From positions 4,373-43,426 of the forward strand of contig JAGQPW010000034.1 of the NCBI GenBank assembly GCA_020426515.1: 39,054 nucleotides of DNA, written 5' to 3'. The notes under the pieces are model-generated. The model did no database searches. It saw only the letters and a list, made by a program, of their open reading frames with translations, and had not been told where the DNA came from. The position numbers and the translations under genes are program-made. This document shows, piece by piece, positions 10,469 to 17,938 of the stretch. The stretch's first letter is position 1; each line of letters begins with the position of its first letter. This stretch comes from Planctomycetaceae bacterium (GTDB lineage: Bacteria; Planctomycetota; Planctomycetia; Planctomycetales; Planctomycetaceae).

Positions 10469-11182
10469 CTACTGGACCGCGTACCGCACGTGGACGGCAT
10501 CCCGTGGGACCAACGCCTTCTGCCCATTGTTGAGTGGCACGACGTAGTACTGACGTTTCTCATCAACCAGGTAACCCTGGTTCTCCAGGCGAGCACGCAC
10601 ATTTGCGGGGACACGTCCCTGAGGCTGTTGCAGCCACTGCAACGGGACATCGGTTCCTTCAAATACCGGCACGTTCACGGGGACATCACTCGACCAGGGC
10701 GGCGCCAGGTCAACTTCAGCAACTGGCATCATCCCGACCGTCGAATCGGTGGCCAAGACGGGCGAGGCACCAGCACTTGGTGTTGCAGGCTGTGCAGGCA
10801 GATTCCGAGTCGGCTGGTGGACGGCGATGGGCTGATCCACTGGAGCAGGTCCCTGCGTTAAATTCATGGTGGCGAAACCCAATCCGACACCAAGTAAAGT
10901 CGACAGGCTCATGCCGGTCAGCAACTGCCAGTTCGAGCGGCGGGGAGGGACCAAGGACGCCGAAGCAGCGACTGGCAGTTCCTGAACCGGACTTGTACGG
11001 TCGAGATGCTGCAGTGAAGCGCACCGGAACAGCCGGTCTTCCAGAAAGGCCAGTGCCAGTGTTCGCCAACCGGTTCCTGTCTCCTGTCGATCGAGACTGT
11101 GGAGCAGAGTGGTTTCCGCAGTGCCATCCAGTTCGCCGTCAACGCAGCGCTGAATCAGGATATGATCGGGTGTGTCAGGCAT
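10469..11182 (-). CDS. Putative anti-sigma factor, single membrane span
   Basis: This 237-residue protein has a cytoplasmic N-terminal part beginning DHILIQRCVDGELDGTAE, typical of planctomycete anti-sigma proteins. One membrane segment lies at about residues 88-108 (LLTGMSLSTLLGVGLGF), followed by a proline-rich outer domain. It lacks the HxxxCxxC zinc motif of ZAS anti-sigma factors. The role is inferred from its position directly after the ECF sigma gene. The ATG at 11182 is chosen; a TTG at 11200, two bases after the sigma stop, would add six residues and suggests translational coupling. Ribosome binding sites are weak for both. Confidence 0.7.
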   Translation of the reverse strand: MPDTPDHILIQRCVDGELDGTAETTLLHSLDRQETGTGWRTLALAFLEDRLFRCASLQHLDRTSPVQELPVAASASLVPPRRSNWQLLTGMSLSTLLGVGLGFATMNLTQGPAPVDQPIAVHQPTRNLPAQPATPSAGASPVLATDSTVGMMPVAEVDLAPPWSSDVPVNVPVFEGTDVPLQWLQQPQGRVPANVRARLENQGYLVDEKRQYYVVPLNNGQKALVPRDAVHVRYAVQ

Positions 11183-11201
11183 AACTCGATTCTCGGGCAA
11201 C

Positions 11202-11762
11202 TCAGGTTGCTTCGACGCCTGCTGAAGTCAACATGCGTCGCATTCGCTGCCGTACTTTCAGCAGCCGATGTTCAATAACGTGTTCGGTGACACCCAGCCG
11301 TTTGGCCAGATCACGATACGTCCAGTTTTCGGTGTATTTCAAAATCAGGATCTCGCGATCCAGTTCAGGCAGCTGAGCCAGCGCATCGCGGACGGAGTTC
11401 AATCGTTCCGATTCCAGCAGCCAGTCTAAAGGCGTTGAATCCGGTTCCTGGTTGACCGGGCCGGTCTGGATGAGTTCATTCTCAAACCGCCTCCGCCGTC
11501 CACGTGTTCTTCGATAAAAGAGGCACTGACGGACGGCCACGCGGTACAGCCACGGAGCCATGCGTTCGGGATCCGTGGGGAGATTGTTGGACTTGGTCGC
11601 TGCCAAGCCCACCTCCTGCAGAACATCCTCTACCGGAGCCGCCTCTCCCAGCCGATGCCGAATGACAGTGCGCAGCCAGGGGCCGTGTTTCAACAACGCA
11701 GCCTCCCAGTCGACTTTCGATCGACCCGCATCCGTCGCGGTGGTGGGCTGCATGTCAGTCAT
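11202..11762 (-). CDS. ECF-type RNA polymerase sigma factor
   Basis: This is an extracytoplasmic-function sigma factor of 186 residues. Region 2 is represented by APVEDVLQEVGLAA and APWLYRVAVRQCLFYRR, an acidic linker follows, and region 4 is LPELDREILILKYTENWTY followed by the helix-turn-helix RDLAKRLGVTEHVIEHRLL. It should direct polymerase to a small regulon controlled by the membrane protein encoded next. The start is uncertain: ATG at 11762 is preferred, but ATG at 11753 and a TTG at 11822 are in frame and none has a strong ribosome binding site. The gene lies 154 bases downstream of coaB on the same strand. Confidence 0.88.
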   Translation of the reverse strand: MTDMQPTTATDAGRSKVDWEAALLKHGPWLRTVIRHRLGEAAPVEDVLQEVGLAATKSNNLPTDPERMAPWLYRVAVRQCLFYRRTRGRRRRFENELIQTGPVNQEPDSTPLDWLLESERLNSVRDALAQLPELDREILILKYTENWTYRDLAKRLGVTEHVIEHRLLKVRQRMRRMLTSAGVEAT

Positions 11763-11916
11763 GTCATCAGAATAGTTACCGCATGCCGGTCTGTCCGGAC
11801 GCAATTCTGGAAGATTCGTCAAGAATCTTTCGGAAACCGGGAGGGCGTGATGACGTCTTCACCGGGATGTCCTCGCAGTTTGAATCTCAAGTGCTGAAGT
11901 CACTTACGGCGATGGG

Positions 11917-12540
11917 CTAACGTGCCGCGTGGGTATCCAGCCATTCGATGAGATCGGCGGCCACCATCGACTTGGGGCCTTGCCAGTGGGCGACGGTTTC
12001 GCCGGATGCCGCGATGAATTCGACGGAGTTGGATTCCGAGCCAATCGCCTGCGGCCCGTTAAGGACGATCCAGTCGCAGTTCTTTTTTCGCAGCTTCTGC
12101 AGCGCATTCTCACGAGGGTTCTGTGCTTCCAATGCAAAACCGACGACCCAGCGATGGTCCTTGCTGGCGCCGAGTTCGGCCAGAACATCATCGGTTTCAA
12201 TCATTTCGAGCGTCACCGGACCACCGACTTTGGAGATCTTTCCTTCGATCCGCGTGTGAGGCTTGTAGTCGCACACGGCGGCAGCGGCGATGACGCCATC
12301 ACAATCGGGAAACAGTCGAACGGCTTCGTCTCGCATTTGTGCCGTTGTCATGACGGAGTGAAACTCGCAGCCGACCGGCGGGGCGATTTCCACCGGACCA
12401 CTGATGAGCACGACTTCCCAGCCGCGGGCCACGGCCGCCTGAACAATGGCATACCCCATTCGACCACTGCTGGCGTTGGAGAGGTAGCGAACATCGTCCA
12501 GGTACTCCCGAGTCGGGCCGGCGGTGACAAGCAATCGCAT
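11917..12540 (-). CDS. coaB: Phosphopantothenate-cysteine ligase, stand-alone CoaB domain
   Basis: This protein joins cysteine to 4'-phosphopantothenate, a step of coenzyme A synthesis. The 207 residues cover only the CoaB half of the usual CoaBC fusion. It begins RLLVTAGPTREYLDDVRYLSN, then has SSGRMGYAIVQAA, the AAAVCDY block and the lysine-rich IEGKISKVGG region. The CoaC flavin decarboxylase half is absent and not found in the window, so it must be encoded elsewhere if present. The ATG at 12540 has GGGAG six bases upstream. The cysteine it uses links it loosely to the sulfur genes further right, but there is no operon evidence. Confidence 0.9.
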   Translation of the reverse strand: MRLLVTAGPTREYLDDVRYLSNASSGRMGYAIVQAAVARGWEVVLISGPVEIAPPVGCEFHSVMTTAQMRDEAVRLFPDCDGVIAAAAVCDYKPHTRIEGKISKVGGPVTLEMIETDDVLAELGASKDHRWVVGFALEAQNPRENALQKLRKKNCDWIVLNGPQAIGSESNSVEFIAASGETVAHWQGPKSMVAADLIEWLDTHAAR

Positions 12541-12772
12541 CAAGATCTCCCGGGCACGAAGGCGGTCCAGAATTCGAATTTCAGTCTGTTGGTCGTGGGA
12601 CGAACGCCAGGATTCTCTCAATCTGGCGGCGTAAGTCCAGATGCCATGGCGTTTTCACAAAAAAAGAAAGCTGAGGGCTCGCCCTCTGGCAATCCACCTA
12701 GAATAATGGACGAAGCCAGCTGAGGGAGCAGCGGCTCGAAAGTTTCCCGACTTCAACCTGTGGTCCAGCCCT

Positions 12773-13507
12773 ATGACCATGCGCCTGCTGACTGCTCTCC
12801 CCGTGTACAATGAGGAGACACACGTGATCGAAGTTCTCCAGCGGGTTCGTCAGTGGTGTGACGATATTCTGGTGGTGGACGACGGTTCCAGTGACCGGAC
12901 CCCGTTGCTGCTCGCCGAGATGGAAGGCATCGACGTCATTCGCCACGAGCCCAACCGGGGATACGGCGGGGCGCTCTGCTCTGCGTTTCAGTACGCCATC
13001 GACAACAATTACGACGTGCTCGTGACCATTGACTGCGATGGACAGCACGAACCGCAACTGATTCCGGAACTGGCCGCTGCGGTGTTTCCGGAGGATGAGG
13101 CCCCGATTGACATCGTTTCCGGCAGCCGGTATCTCAGCAAATTCTCTGGAGACAGCCTGCCACCGGAGGAACGGCGCAGGATTAACATGGAGGTCAATCG
13201 CCGTCTGGAGAAGTGCTTTGGTCTCAAACTGACAGACTCGTTCTGCGGCTTCAAAGCCTATCGCGTCGAGGCTCTCAAGAAGTTTGATATCACTGAATTC
13301 GGATACGCCATGCCCTTACAGCTGTGGGTGCAGGCGGTGCGGCATCGCATGCGAATCCGAGAATTCCCTGTGCCGCTGATTTACCTGGACGAAAGCCGCT
13401 CGTTCGGAGGCTCGCTGGATGATGCGAATCTCCGGCTTGCGTATTACGACGAAGTGCTCAAACGGGAAATGGAAAACCAGCAGGTTCCCTGCGGTTCAGT
13501 CGGCTGA
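12773..13507 (+). CDS. Family 2 glycosyltransferase (DPM1/polyprenyl-phosphate type)
   Basis: This 244-residue GT-A fold enzyme is expected to move a sugar from a nucleotide donor to a polyprenyl phosphate or similar acceptor at the inner face of the membrane. Motifs are TALPVYNEE near the start, VVDDGSSDRT, and TIDCDGQHEPQLIPEL with the metal-binding acidic residues. A later GFKAYRVEALKKF block is typical of DPM1-like proteins. No membrane anchor follows, unlike the longer polyprenyl glycosyltransferases. ATG codons at 12773 and 12779 are both possible; neither has a clear ribosome binding site. Its 3' end is 13 bases from the convergent trpA gene. Confidence 0.88.
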   Translation: MTMRLLTALPVYNEETHVIEVLQRVRQWCDDILVVDDGSSDRTPLLLAEMEGIDVIRHEPNRGYGGALCSAFQYAIDNNYDVLVTIDCDGQHEPQLIPELAAAVFPEDEAPIDIVSGSRYLSKFSGDSLPPEERRRINMEVNRRLEKCFGLKLTDSFCGFKAYRVEALKKFDITEFGYAMPLQLWVQAVRHRMRIREFPVPLIYLDESRSFGGSLDDANLRLAYYDEVLKREMENQQVPCGSVG

Positions 13508-13520
13508 GACGCGCGTTCTG

Positions 13521-14342
13521 CTAGGCCGACGCTCCATGCGTCGCAGCCACCATGGCGTTCGACAGGTCGCGGACTTCCTGCATCGCGGCGGCCTGCTGTT
13601 CTGGGTGATCGGTCAGTTGTTGCAGGTGTTTCACAATTCCGGAACCAACGATCACACCATCAGCCAGTTCGCGGAGCGGGTCGACATGTTCCGGCTTGCT
13701 GATTCCGAAACCGACGGCCAGCGGGAGGCCGGTCTCTTCTCGCAGCCAGCGCAGCTGTTCGAACAGGCTGCTGGCAATGGTGTCGCGCGTTCCGGTCGTT
13801 CCGGCGACGGCGATGCAGTACACGAAACCGGAGCAGCTCTTGAGAATCTGGCGAACCCGTTCACGAGGGGTTGTCGGGGCAACCAGCTGAATCAGGTCCA
13901 GACCGGCGGCCTGGACCTTGGCAAACAATTCGCCCGCTTCGTCACCCGGCAGGTCGGGCACAATGAGTCCGCTGAATCCGACGTCTTTGCACTGCTGCAG
14001 AAACGATTCGGTTCCAATGCGGAATATGATGGCGAAGGAGACCATCGCCAGCAGTGGTGGCAATTCGTCCGTGGGGAGTTCGCGAATGCCGTCGAAGATC
14101 TGGTGAACTGTCAGATGCTTGTTCAGTGCCCGCGTGTAGGAGGACTGAATGACGGGACCGTCGGCAATGGGGTCGCTGTAGGGAAATCCAATTTCGATCA
14201 GGTCGACGCCCGTGCTGCCGAGAGTGCGGATCAGCTCTTGAGTGGCGGCCATATCGGGATCGCCAGCGGTGACGAAGGGCATGAAGGCCATCTGGTGTGC
14301 CTGCCGCAAGTCCGCAAAAGTCTGCTCAATCCGCGTTGCCAA
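13521..14342 (-). CDS. trpA: Tryptophan synthase alpha subunit
   Basis: This subunit cleaves indole-3-glycerol phosphate to indole, which the beta subunit joins to serine. The 273-residue protein has MPFVTAGDPD, VDLIEIGFPYSDPIADGP with catalytic Glu50 and Asp61, and the phosphate-binding GFGISKPEHV and GVIVGSGIV segments. The start is taken as TTG at 14342 because the protein then begins ATRIEQTFADLR like its relatives and a GGGA lies seven bases upstream. The frame is open for 52 more codons without resemblance to anything. No trpB is adjacent in the window, so the tryptophan genes are dispersed here. Confidence 0.93.
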   Translation of the reverse strand: MATRIEQTFADLRQAHQMAFMPFVTAGDPDMAATQELIRTLGSTGVDLIEIGFPYSDPIADGPVIQSSYTRALNKHLTVHQIFDGIRELPTDELPPLLAMVSFAIIFRIGTESFLQQCKDVGFSGLIVPDLPGDEAGELFAKVQAAGLDLIQLVAPTTPRERVRQILKSCSGFVYCIAVAGTTGTRDTIASSLFEQLRWLREETGLPLAVGFGISKPEHVDPLRELADGVIVGSGIVKHLQQLTDHPEQQAAAMQEVRDLSNAMVAATHGASA

Positions 14343-14533
14343 GGTGATATCCCTGAATTTCTGGTAGGAAGTGTTTGGACGCCTCAAAATACCGAGTCGT
14401 CGCTGTGTCTTGAAGTCGTGGAGTTTGCGTATCCGTCGTGATGGAGTCAACCGGGCCGGAGATTTGTCCGGTCTGAATTCTCTTCGCTGGGGTTTCAACT
14501 GGCTGAGGGAATTGCCAAACTGACCAAGGACAG

Positions 14534-16576
14534 ATGCGTCCCCTCAATCCGGAAACTGGCCGCAGGCGATTTTCGATGCAAATGCCGAGCTACTCACGTG
14601 ACATCCCAGGCTTACAGCGGCACGCAGCCCGGGCTTTGTGTTCGTTGTGTGTCTTTTTGTTCACTGGGTTGGCTGCGGCCCAGGACGAATCGCTGGCCGC
14701 GTTGGAAGAACGGAGCTTTCAACAGGCGGTAGCTGCTGCTGATCCCTCGATTGTTCGGATCGAAACCGTTGGCGGCATGGATCTCGTCGGCGAAGTGCTG
14801 ACGGCGACCGGACCGACAACTGGCGTGATCGTCTCCGAAGATGGTTACATTATCACCAGTCGATTCAACTTCGTCTCCCATCCCGCCACGGTGGTCGTGA
14901 CGGTGTCCGATGAGCGGAAGTTCGCGGCCAAAATCGTGGCCGAAGATTTCTCCCGCATGCTCACTCTGTTGAAGATTGACGCCGCAGAGCTGAAGCCGCT
15001 GCCCGCAGTGACGCCCGATGATGTGGAGGTTGGACAGTGGGCACTGGCCCTGGGGCGGACGTTTGATCCGCTGTTTCCCAATATGTCGGTCGGCATCGTA
15101 AGTGCCGTTCGTCGACTGTCTGGGCGGGCGACGCAAACGGATGCCAAGGTCTCTCCCCTTAACTACGGTGGGCCGTTGATCGACCTCACGGGGCGGGGAA
15201 TTGGCATTCTGGTGCCGCTGTCGCCACAAGGTAAGGACGAGACGGCCGGGGTTGAGTGGTACGACGGGGGAATCGGGTTCGCCATTCCACTGCACGATGT
15301 GTACGCCGCGTTACCCCGGATGCAGGCCGGGGAGTCGCTGCATCGCGGGTTACTTGGAATTGGCTTTGCCGAAGATGGCCCGCTCGCGGGAGCCGCGAAA
15401 ATCGCGACCGTGCGGCCTGAGTCGCCCGCGGACCGCGCTGGCATTCAGGTCGGGGATATTGTGACGCAGATTGATGGCGTCGATGTGCCGCGTATTCCTC
15501 TGCTGAAGCGGGCACTCGGACCTCGCTATGCCGGAGACACTGTCGCACTGAAGGTCAAACGGGGTGATCAGGAACTCCCGTTCTCCATCACGCTGGCGGC
15601 CGAACTGAAGGCGTATTCATTTCCCTGGCTGGGCATTCTTCCGGTGCGTGAACTCCTGAATTCACCACAACCTGGTGTTGGCGTCCGGGTTGTCATTCCG
15701 GAAACACCCGCTGCCAAAGGGGGGCTGCAAACCGGAGATGTGATCACGTCCGTAAAAGGTGAGGCCGTCAACAGTCTGGCTGAGCTTCGCAATGCCTTGC
15801 GGGCCTTTGAACCGAATGATGATTGCGAGTTGAACATCCAGCGTGGTGATGCCGCGGTAAAAATCTCTGTCACGTTGGGAACGTTGCCTGATCAGATTCC
15901 GGCCGAAGTGCGGCCTGTCGCGACGCCTCGATTGCCGGAAGCAGCAACGCGGCCCGCCGTTGGTCGATTGAGTGAGACTCTGGCCGGGCGGGAACTGAAG
16001 TATTGGGCATATGTCCCGGAGAACTCTCATCCTGAAGTGCCTCTCGGTTTGCTGCTGTGGCTGCATCCGGCGGGCGATTCCATGGAAGCGGAAGTTTTTC
16101 GTCTGATGCGTGAGCACTGTGATCGGCGAGGCATTCTGCTGGTGGGGCCTCAGGCCGGGGACATTGCCGGTTGGACTGCCGACGATCTCGAACCCATTCT
16201 GGATCTGGTCAAGCTGATCCAGGAGAAGTACCAGATTGACCCGGCACGAATTGCGGCCTGCGGTCATGGGGATGGGGTGTCGATCGCGACTCAGCTGATT
16301 CTGAAAGATCGCGAGCGATTCCGTGGCCTTGTGGCCTCCAGCGGTGTCTATCGCGGTCGGATGCCGGACAACGATCCCGATGAACGGCTGGAAATTCTGC
16401 TCACTCAATTTGAACTGGATGGTGCGGCTCCGATTATGGGACGCCTCCTGGCCGTCTTGAAACAGATGAAGTATCCCGTCGTCCAGCAGACACTGGCTGG
16501 CGATGAAACTGCGGGACTCACAGCGGATTGGGCAGAACTGGTTGCCCGCTGGTTTGATGTCCTCGATCGGACATGA
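14534..16576 (+). CDS. HtrA-like pseudoprotease with two PDZ domains and alpha/beta-hydrolase-like domain
   Basis: This is an exported protein of up to 680 residues with a signal segment near 33-50. Residues about 65-250 follow the HtrA/DegP trypsin fold, but all three catalytic positions look changed. The His position reads SRFNF (Asn near 112), the Asp position reads SRMLTLL (Met near 142), and the Ser position reads NYGG instead of NSGG (Tyr211). Two PDZ domains follow, near 270-355 and 365-455. The C-terminal part (about 475-680) looks like an alpha/beta hydrolase with LLLWLHPAG. Its nucleophile elbow is GHGDG at 577-581, with Gly where Ser is expected. It is probably a binding or sensing protein. 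The ATG at 14534 has AAGGA only three bases upstream; 14576 is an alternative start. Confidence 0.78.
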   Translation: MRPLNPETGRRRFSMQMPSYSRDIPGLQRHAARALCSLCVFLFTGLAAAQDESLAALEERSFQQAVAAADPSIVRIETVGGMDLVGEVLTATGPTTGVIVSEDGYIITSRFNFVSHPATVVVTVSDERKFAAKIVAEDFSRMLTLLKIDAAELKPLPAVTPDDVEVGQWALALGRTFDPLFPNMSVGIVSAVRRLSGRATQTDAKVSPLNYGGPLIDLTGRGIGILVPLSPQGKDETAGVEWYDGGIGFAIPLHDVYAALPRMQAGESLHRGLLGIGFAEDGPLAGAAKIATVRPESPADRAGIQVGDIVTQIDGVDVPRIPLLKRALGPRYAGDTVALKVKRGDQELPFSITLAAELKAYSFPWLGILPVRELLNSPQPGVGVRVVIPETPAAKGGLQTGDVITSVKGEAVNSLAELRNALRAFEPNDDCELNIQRGDAAVKISVTLGTLPDQIPAEVRPVATPRLPEAATRPAVGRLSETLAGRELKYWAYVPENSHPEVPLGLLLWLHPAGDSMEAEVFRLMREHCDRRGILLVGPQAGDIAGWTADDLEPILDLVKLIQEKYQIDPARIAACGHGDGVSIATQLILKDRERFRGLVASSGVYRGRMPDNDPDERLEILLTQFELDGAAPIMGRLLAVLKQMKYPVVQQTLAGDETAGLTADWAELVARWFDVLDRT

Positions 16577-16647
16577 TCCTCCCGCTGACGTCAGTGTACT
16601 CCCGTTTCGAATGACTTACCCATTGCTGCTCCAAGGAGACTCGCAAC

Positions 16648-17112
16648 GTGCAACGTGTTGTATCCCACCCCATTCGCCGCAATTCGTCCCGCCGCGGCTT
16701 CACTCTGCTGGAACTGCTGATCGTGCTCGCAATCATTGGCGTGATTGCCGCCATGGTGATTCCACGATTCCTCGGCCAGCAGAAGAACGCAACCATCAAG
16801 GCTGCGCAAGCCAGTATTCATGGATTGGAGGAAGCGCTGAAACTGTACGCCGTCGACCACGATGCGGAGTTCCCTCAAGGGAATCAGGATTCCCTGATGC
16901 TGCTGATTCAGCCCACAGATCGGGATGGCAAGGCAATGGAGCCTTACCTGGAAAAGATTCCACGCGACCCGTGGGGGGAACAGTTCTATTATGAGTATCC
17001 CAACACCAAGGCCAACACCACCAAACCAGCCATCTGGTCCTCTGGGCCGAATCGTCAGAATGACAATGGCAGTGGCGATGACATCAACAACTGGGCTGAC
17101 CTGGGACTGTAA
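16648..17112 (+). CDS. gspG: Type II secretion major pseudopilin GspG
   Basis: This 154-residue pseudopilin would form the short periplasmic pilus of a type II secretion system. It has a prepilin site RRG followed by FTLLELLIVLAIIGVIAAMV, with the Glu at +5 needed for assembly. The C-terminal half has IPRDPWGEQFYYEYP and NNWADLGL, typical of GspG. The start is GTG at 16648 with AAGGAG nine bases upstream. It is followed without a gap by a second pseudopilin gene (TAAATG), so they are one transcript. No gspD, E or F lies in the window. Confidence 0.92.
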   Translation: MQRVVSHPIRRNSSRRGFTLLELLIVLAIIGVIAAMVIPRFLGQQKNATIKAAQASIHGLEEALKLYAVDHDAEFPQGNQDSLMLLIQPTDRDGKAMEPYLEKIPRDPWGEQFYYEYPNTKANTTKPAIWSSGPNRQNDNGSGDDINNWADLGL

Positions 17113-17835
17113 ATGACTCCCTGTGGCGGGAATCTGCTGGAGACGTTCAGACAGCGGAGTCCATCGCGGCTTCGCTGTCTGTCTGCGCACAAGACTCGCC
17201 CGGCGTTCACACTGCTGGAACTGTTGATCGCGCTGGCGATTATCGTTGTGCTGGTCGGCATTACGTGGCCTTCTGTCGGACGCTATCTGAGCGAGCAGAC
17301 GATCAAGACAAACGTCGAGCAGGTCCGCAGCACACTCTCCGGCGTGAGACACAAATCGCTGACGACGGGACTCATTTATCAGTTCCGGTACGAGCCGGGA
17401 GGGCAACGGTATCTGGTGTTGCCGTTTGAGCAGCTCGATCCGCAGTCAGCCGGCGGGACATCAAACGGTCAAACGGCCACCGTGGTCTCGGCAGCGAGCA
17501 CGACCTCGACAACGCTACCGGTTCTCAGCGGCAAGCTGGACGAGCGTTGTCACTTCGCTTCGTCGATGGATGCGACGCGCATGTTCGCCGCATCAAGTAT
17601 CTCGGCAGTGTCCGTGACCGAACGTCTGCCGGAAGAGTTGCTGCTGCTGTTGTCCGAAGGGCCGCAACTGGCACAGGTGCAGTGGTCGCCGCCGGTGCTG
17701 TTCTATCCCGATGGAACAGCCGACGATGCGGCGTTTTCAATTCTCGATGAGGGGATGCGGACGATGAACGTGCAGGTGCGTGGATTGACCGCCGTCGTTT
17801 CGGTGGGCTCCATGAGCCGCGGCGGTCGGGAGTGA
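17113..17835 (+). CDS. GspH-like minor pseudopilin
   Basis: This 240-residue prepilin-like protein has a leader of about 31 residues and then AFTLLELLIALAIIVVLVG, with Glu at +5 of the mature chain. The residue before the cleavage site is Ala, not the usual Gly; prepilin peptidases tolerate this less well, so processing may be slower. The rest (SEQTIKTNVEQVRSTLSGVR and beyond) resembles GspH/FimT minor pseudopilins. The ATG directly follows the gspG stop. It probably primes or caps the pseudopilus. Confidence 0.82.
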   Translation: MTPCGGNLLETFRQRSPSRLRCLSAHKTRPAFTLLELLIALAIIVVLVGITWPSVGRYLSEQTIKTNVEQVRSTLSGVRHKSLTTGLIYQFRYEPGGQRYLVLPFEQLDPQSAGGTSNGQTATVVSAASTTSTTLPVLSGKLDERCHFASSMDATRMFAASSISAVSVTERLPEELLLLLSEGPQLAQVQWSPPVLFYPDGTADDAAFSILDEGMRTMNVQVRGLTAVVSVGSMSRGGRE

Positions 17836-17938
17836 GCATTCTCTGTCGGGGCATGCTGAACTCGCCAGCGTTGCGTTGGCGGTGCTGGAATGGCATGCTG
17901 ACAGCCGTCCCACGTCCTGCGTTTCGATCGCCTTCATC

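Noticed and set aside
11891-11905. The 15-base string TGAAGTCACTTACGG recurs near 33545.
   Set aside because: One exact 15-base match is expected about once by chance in a window of this size, and the flanks do not match well. It is not evidence of an attachment site.
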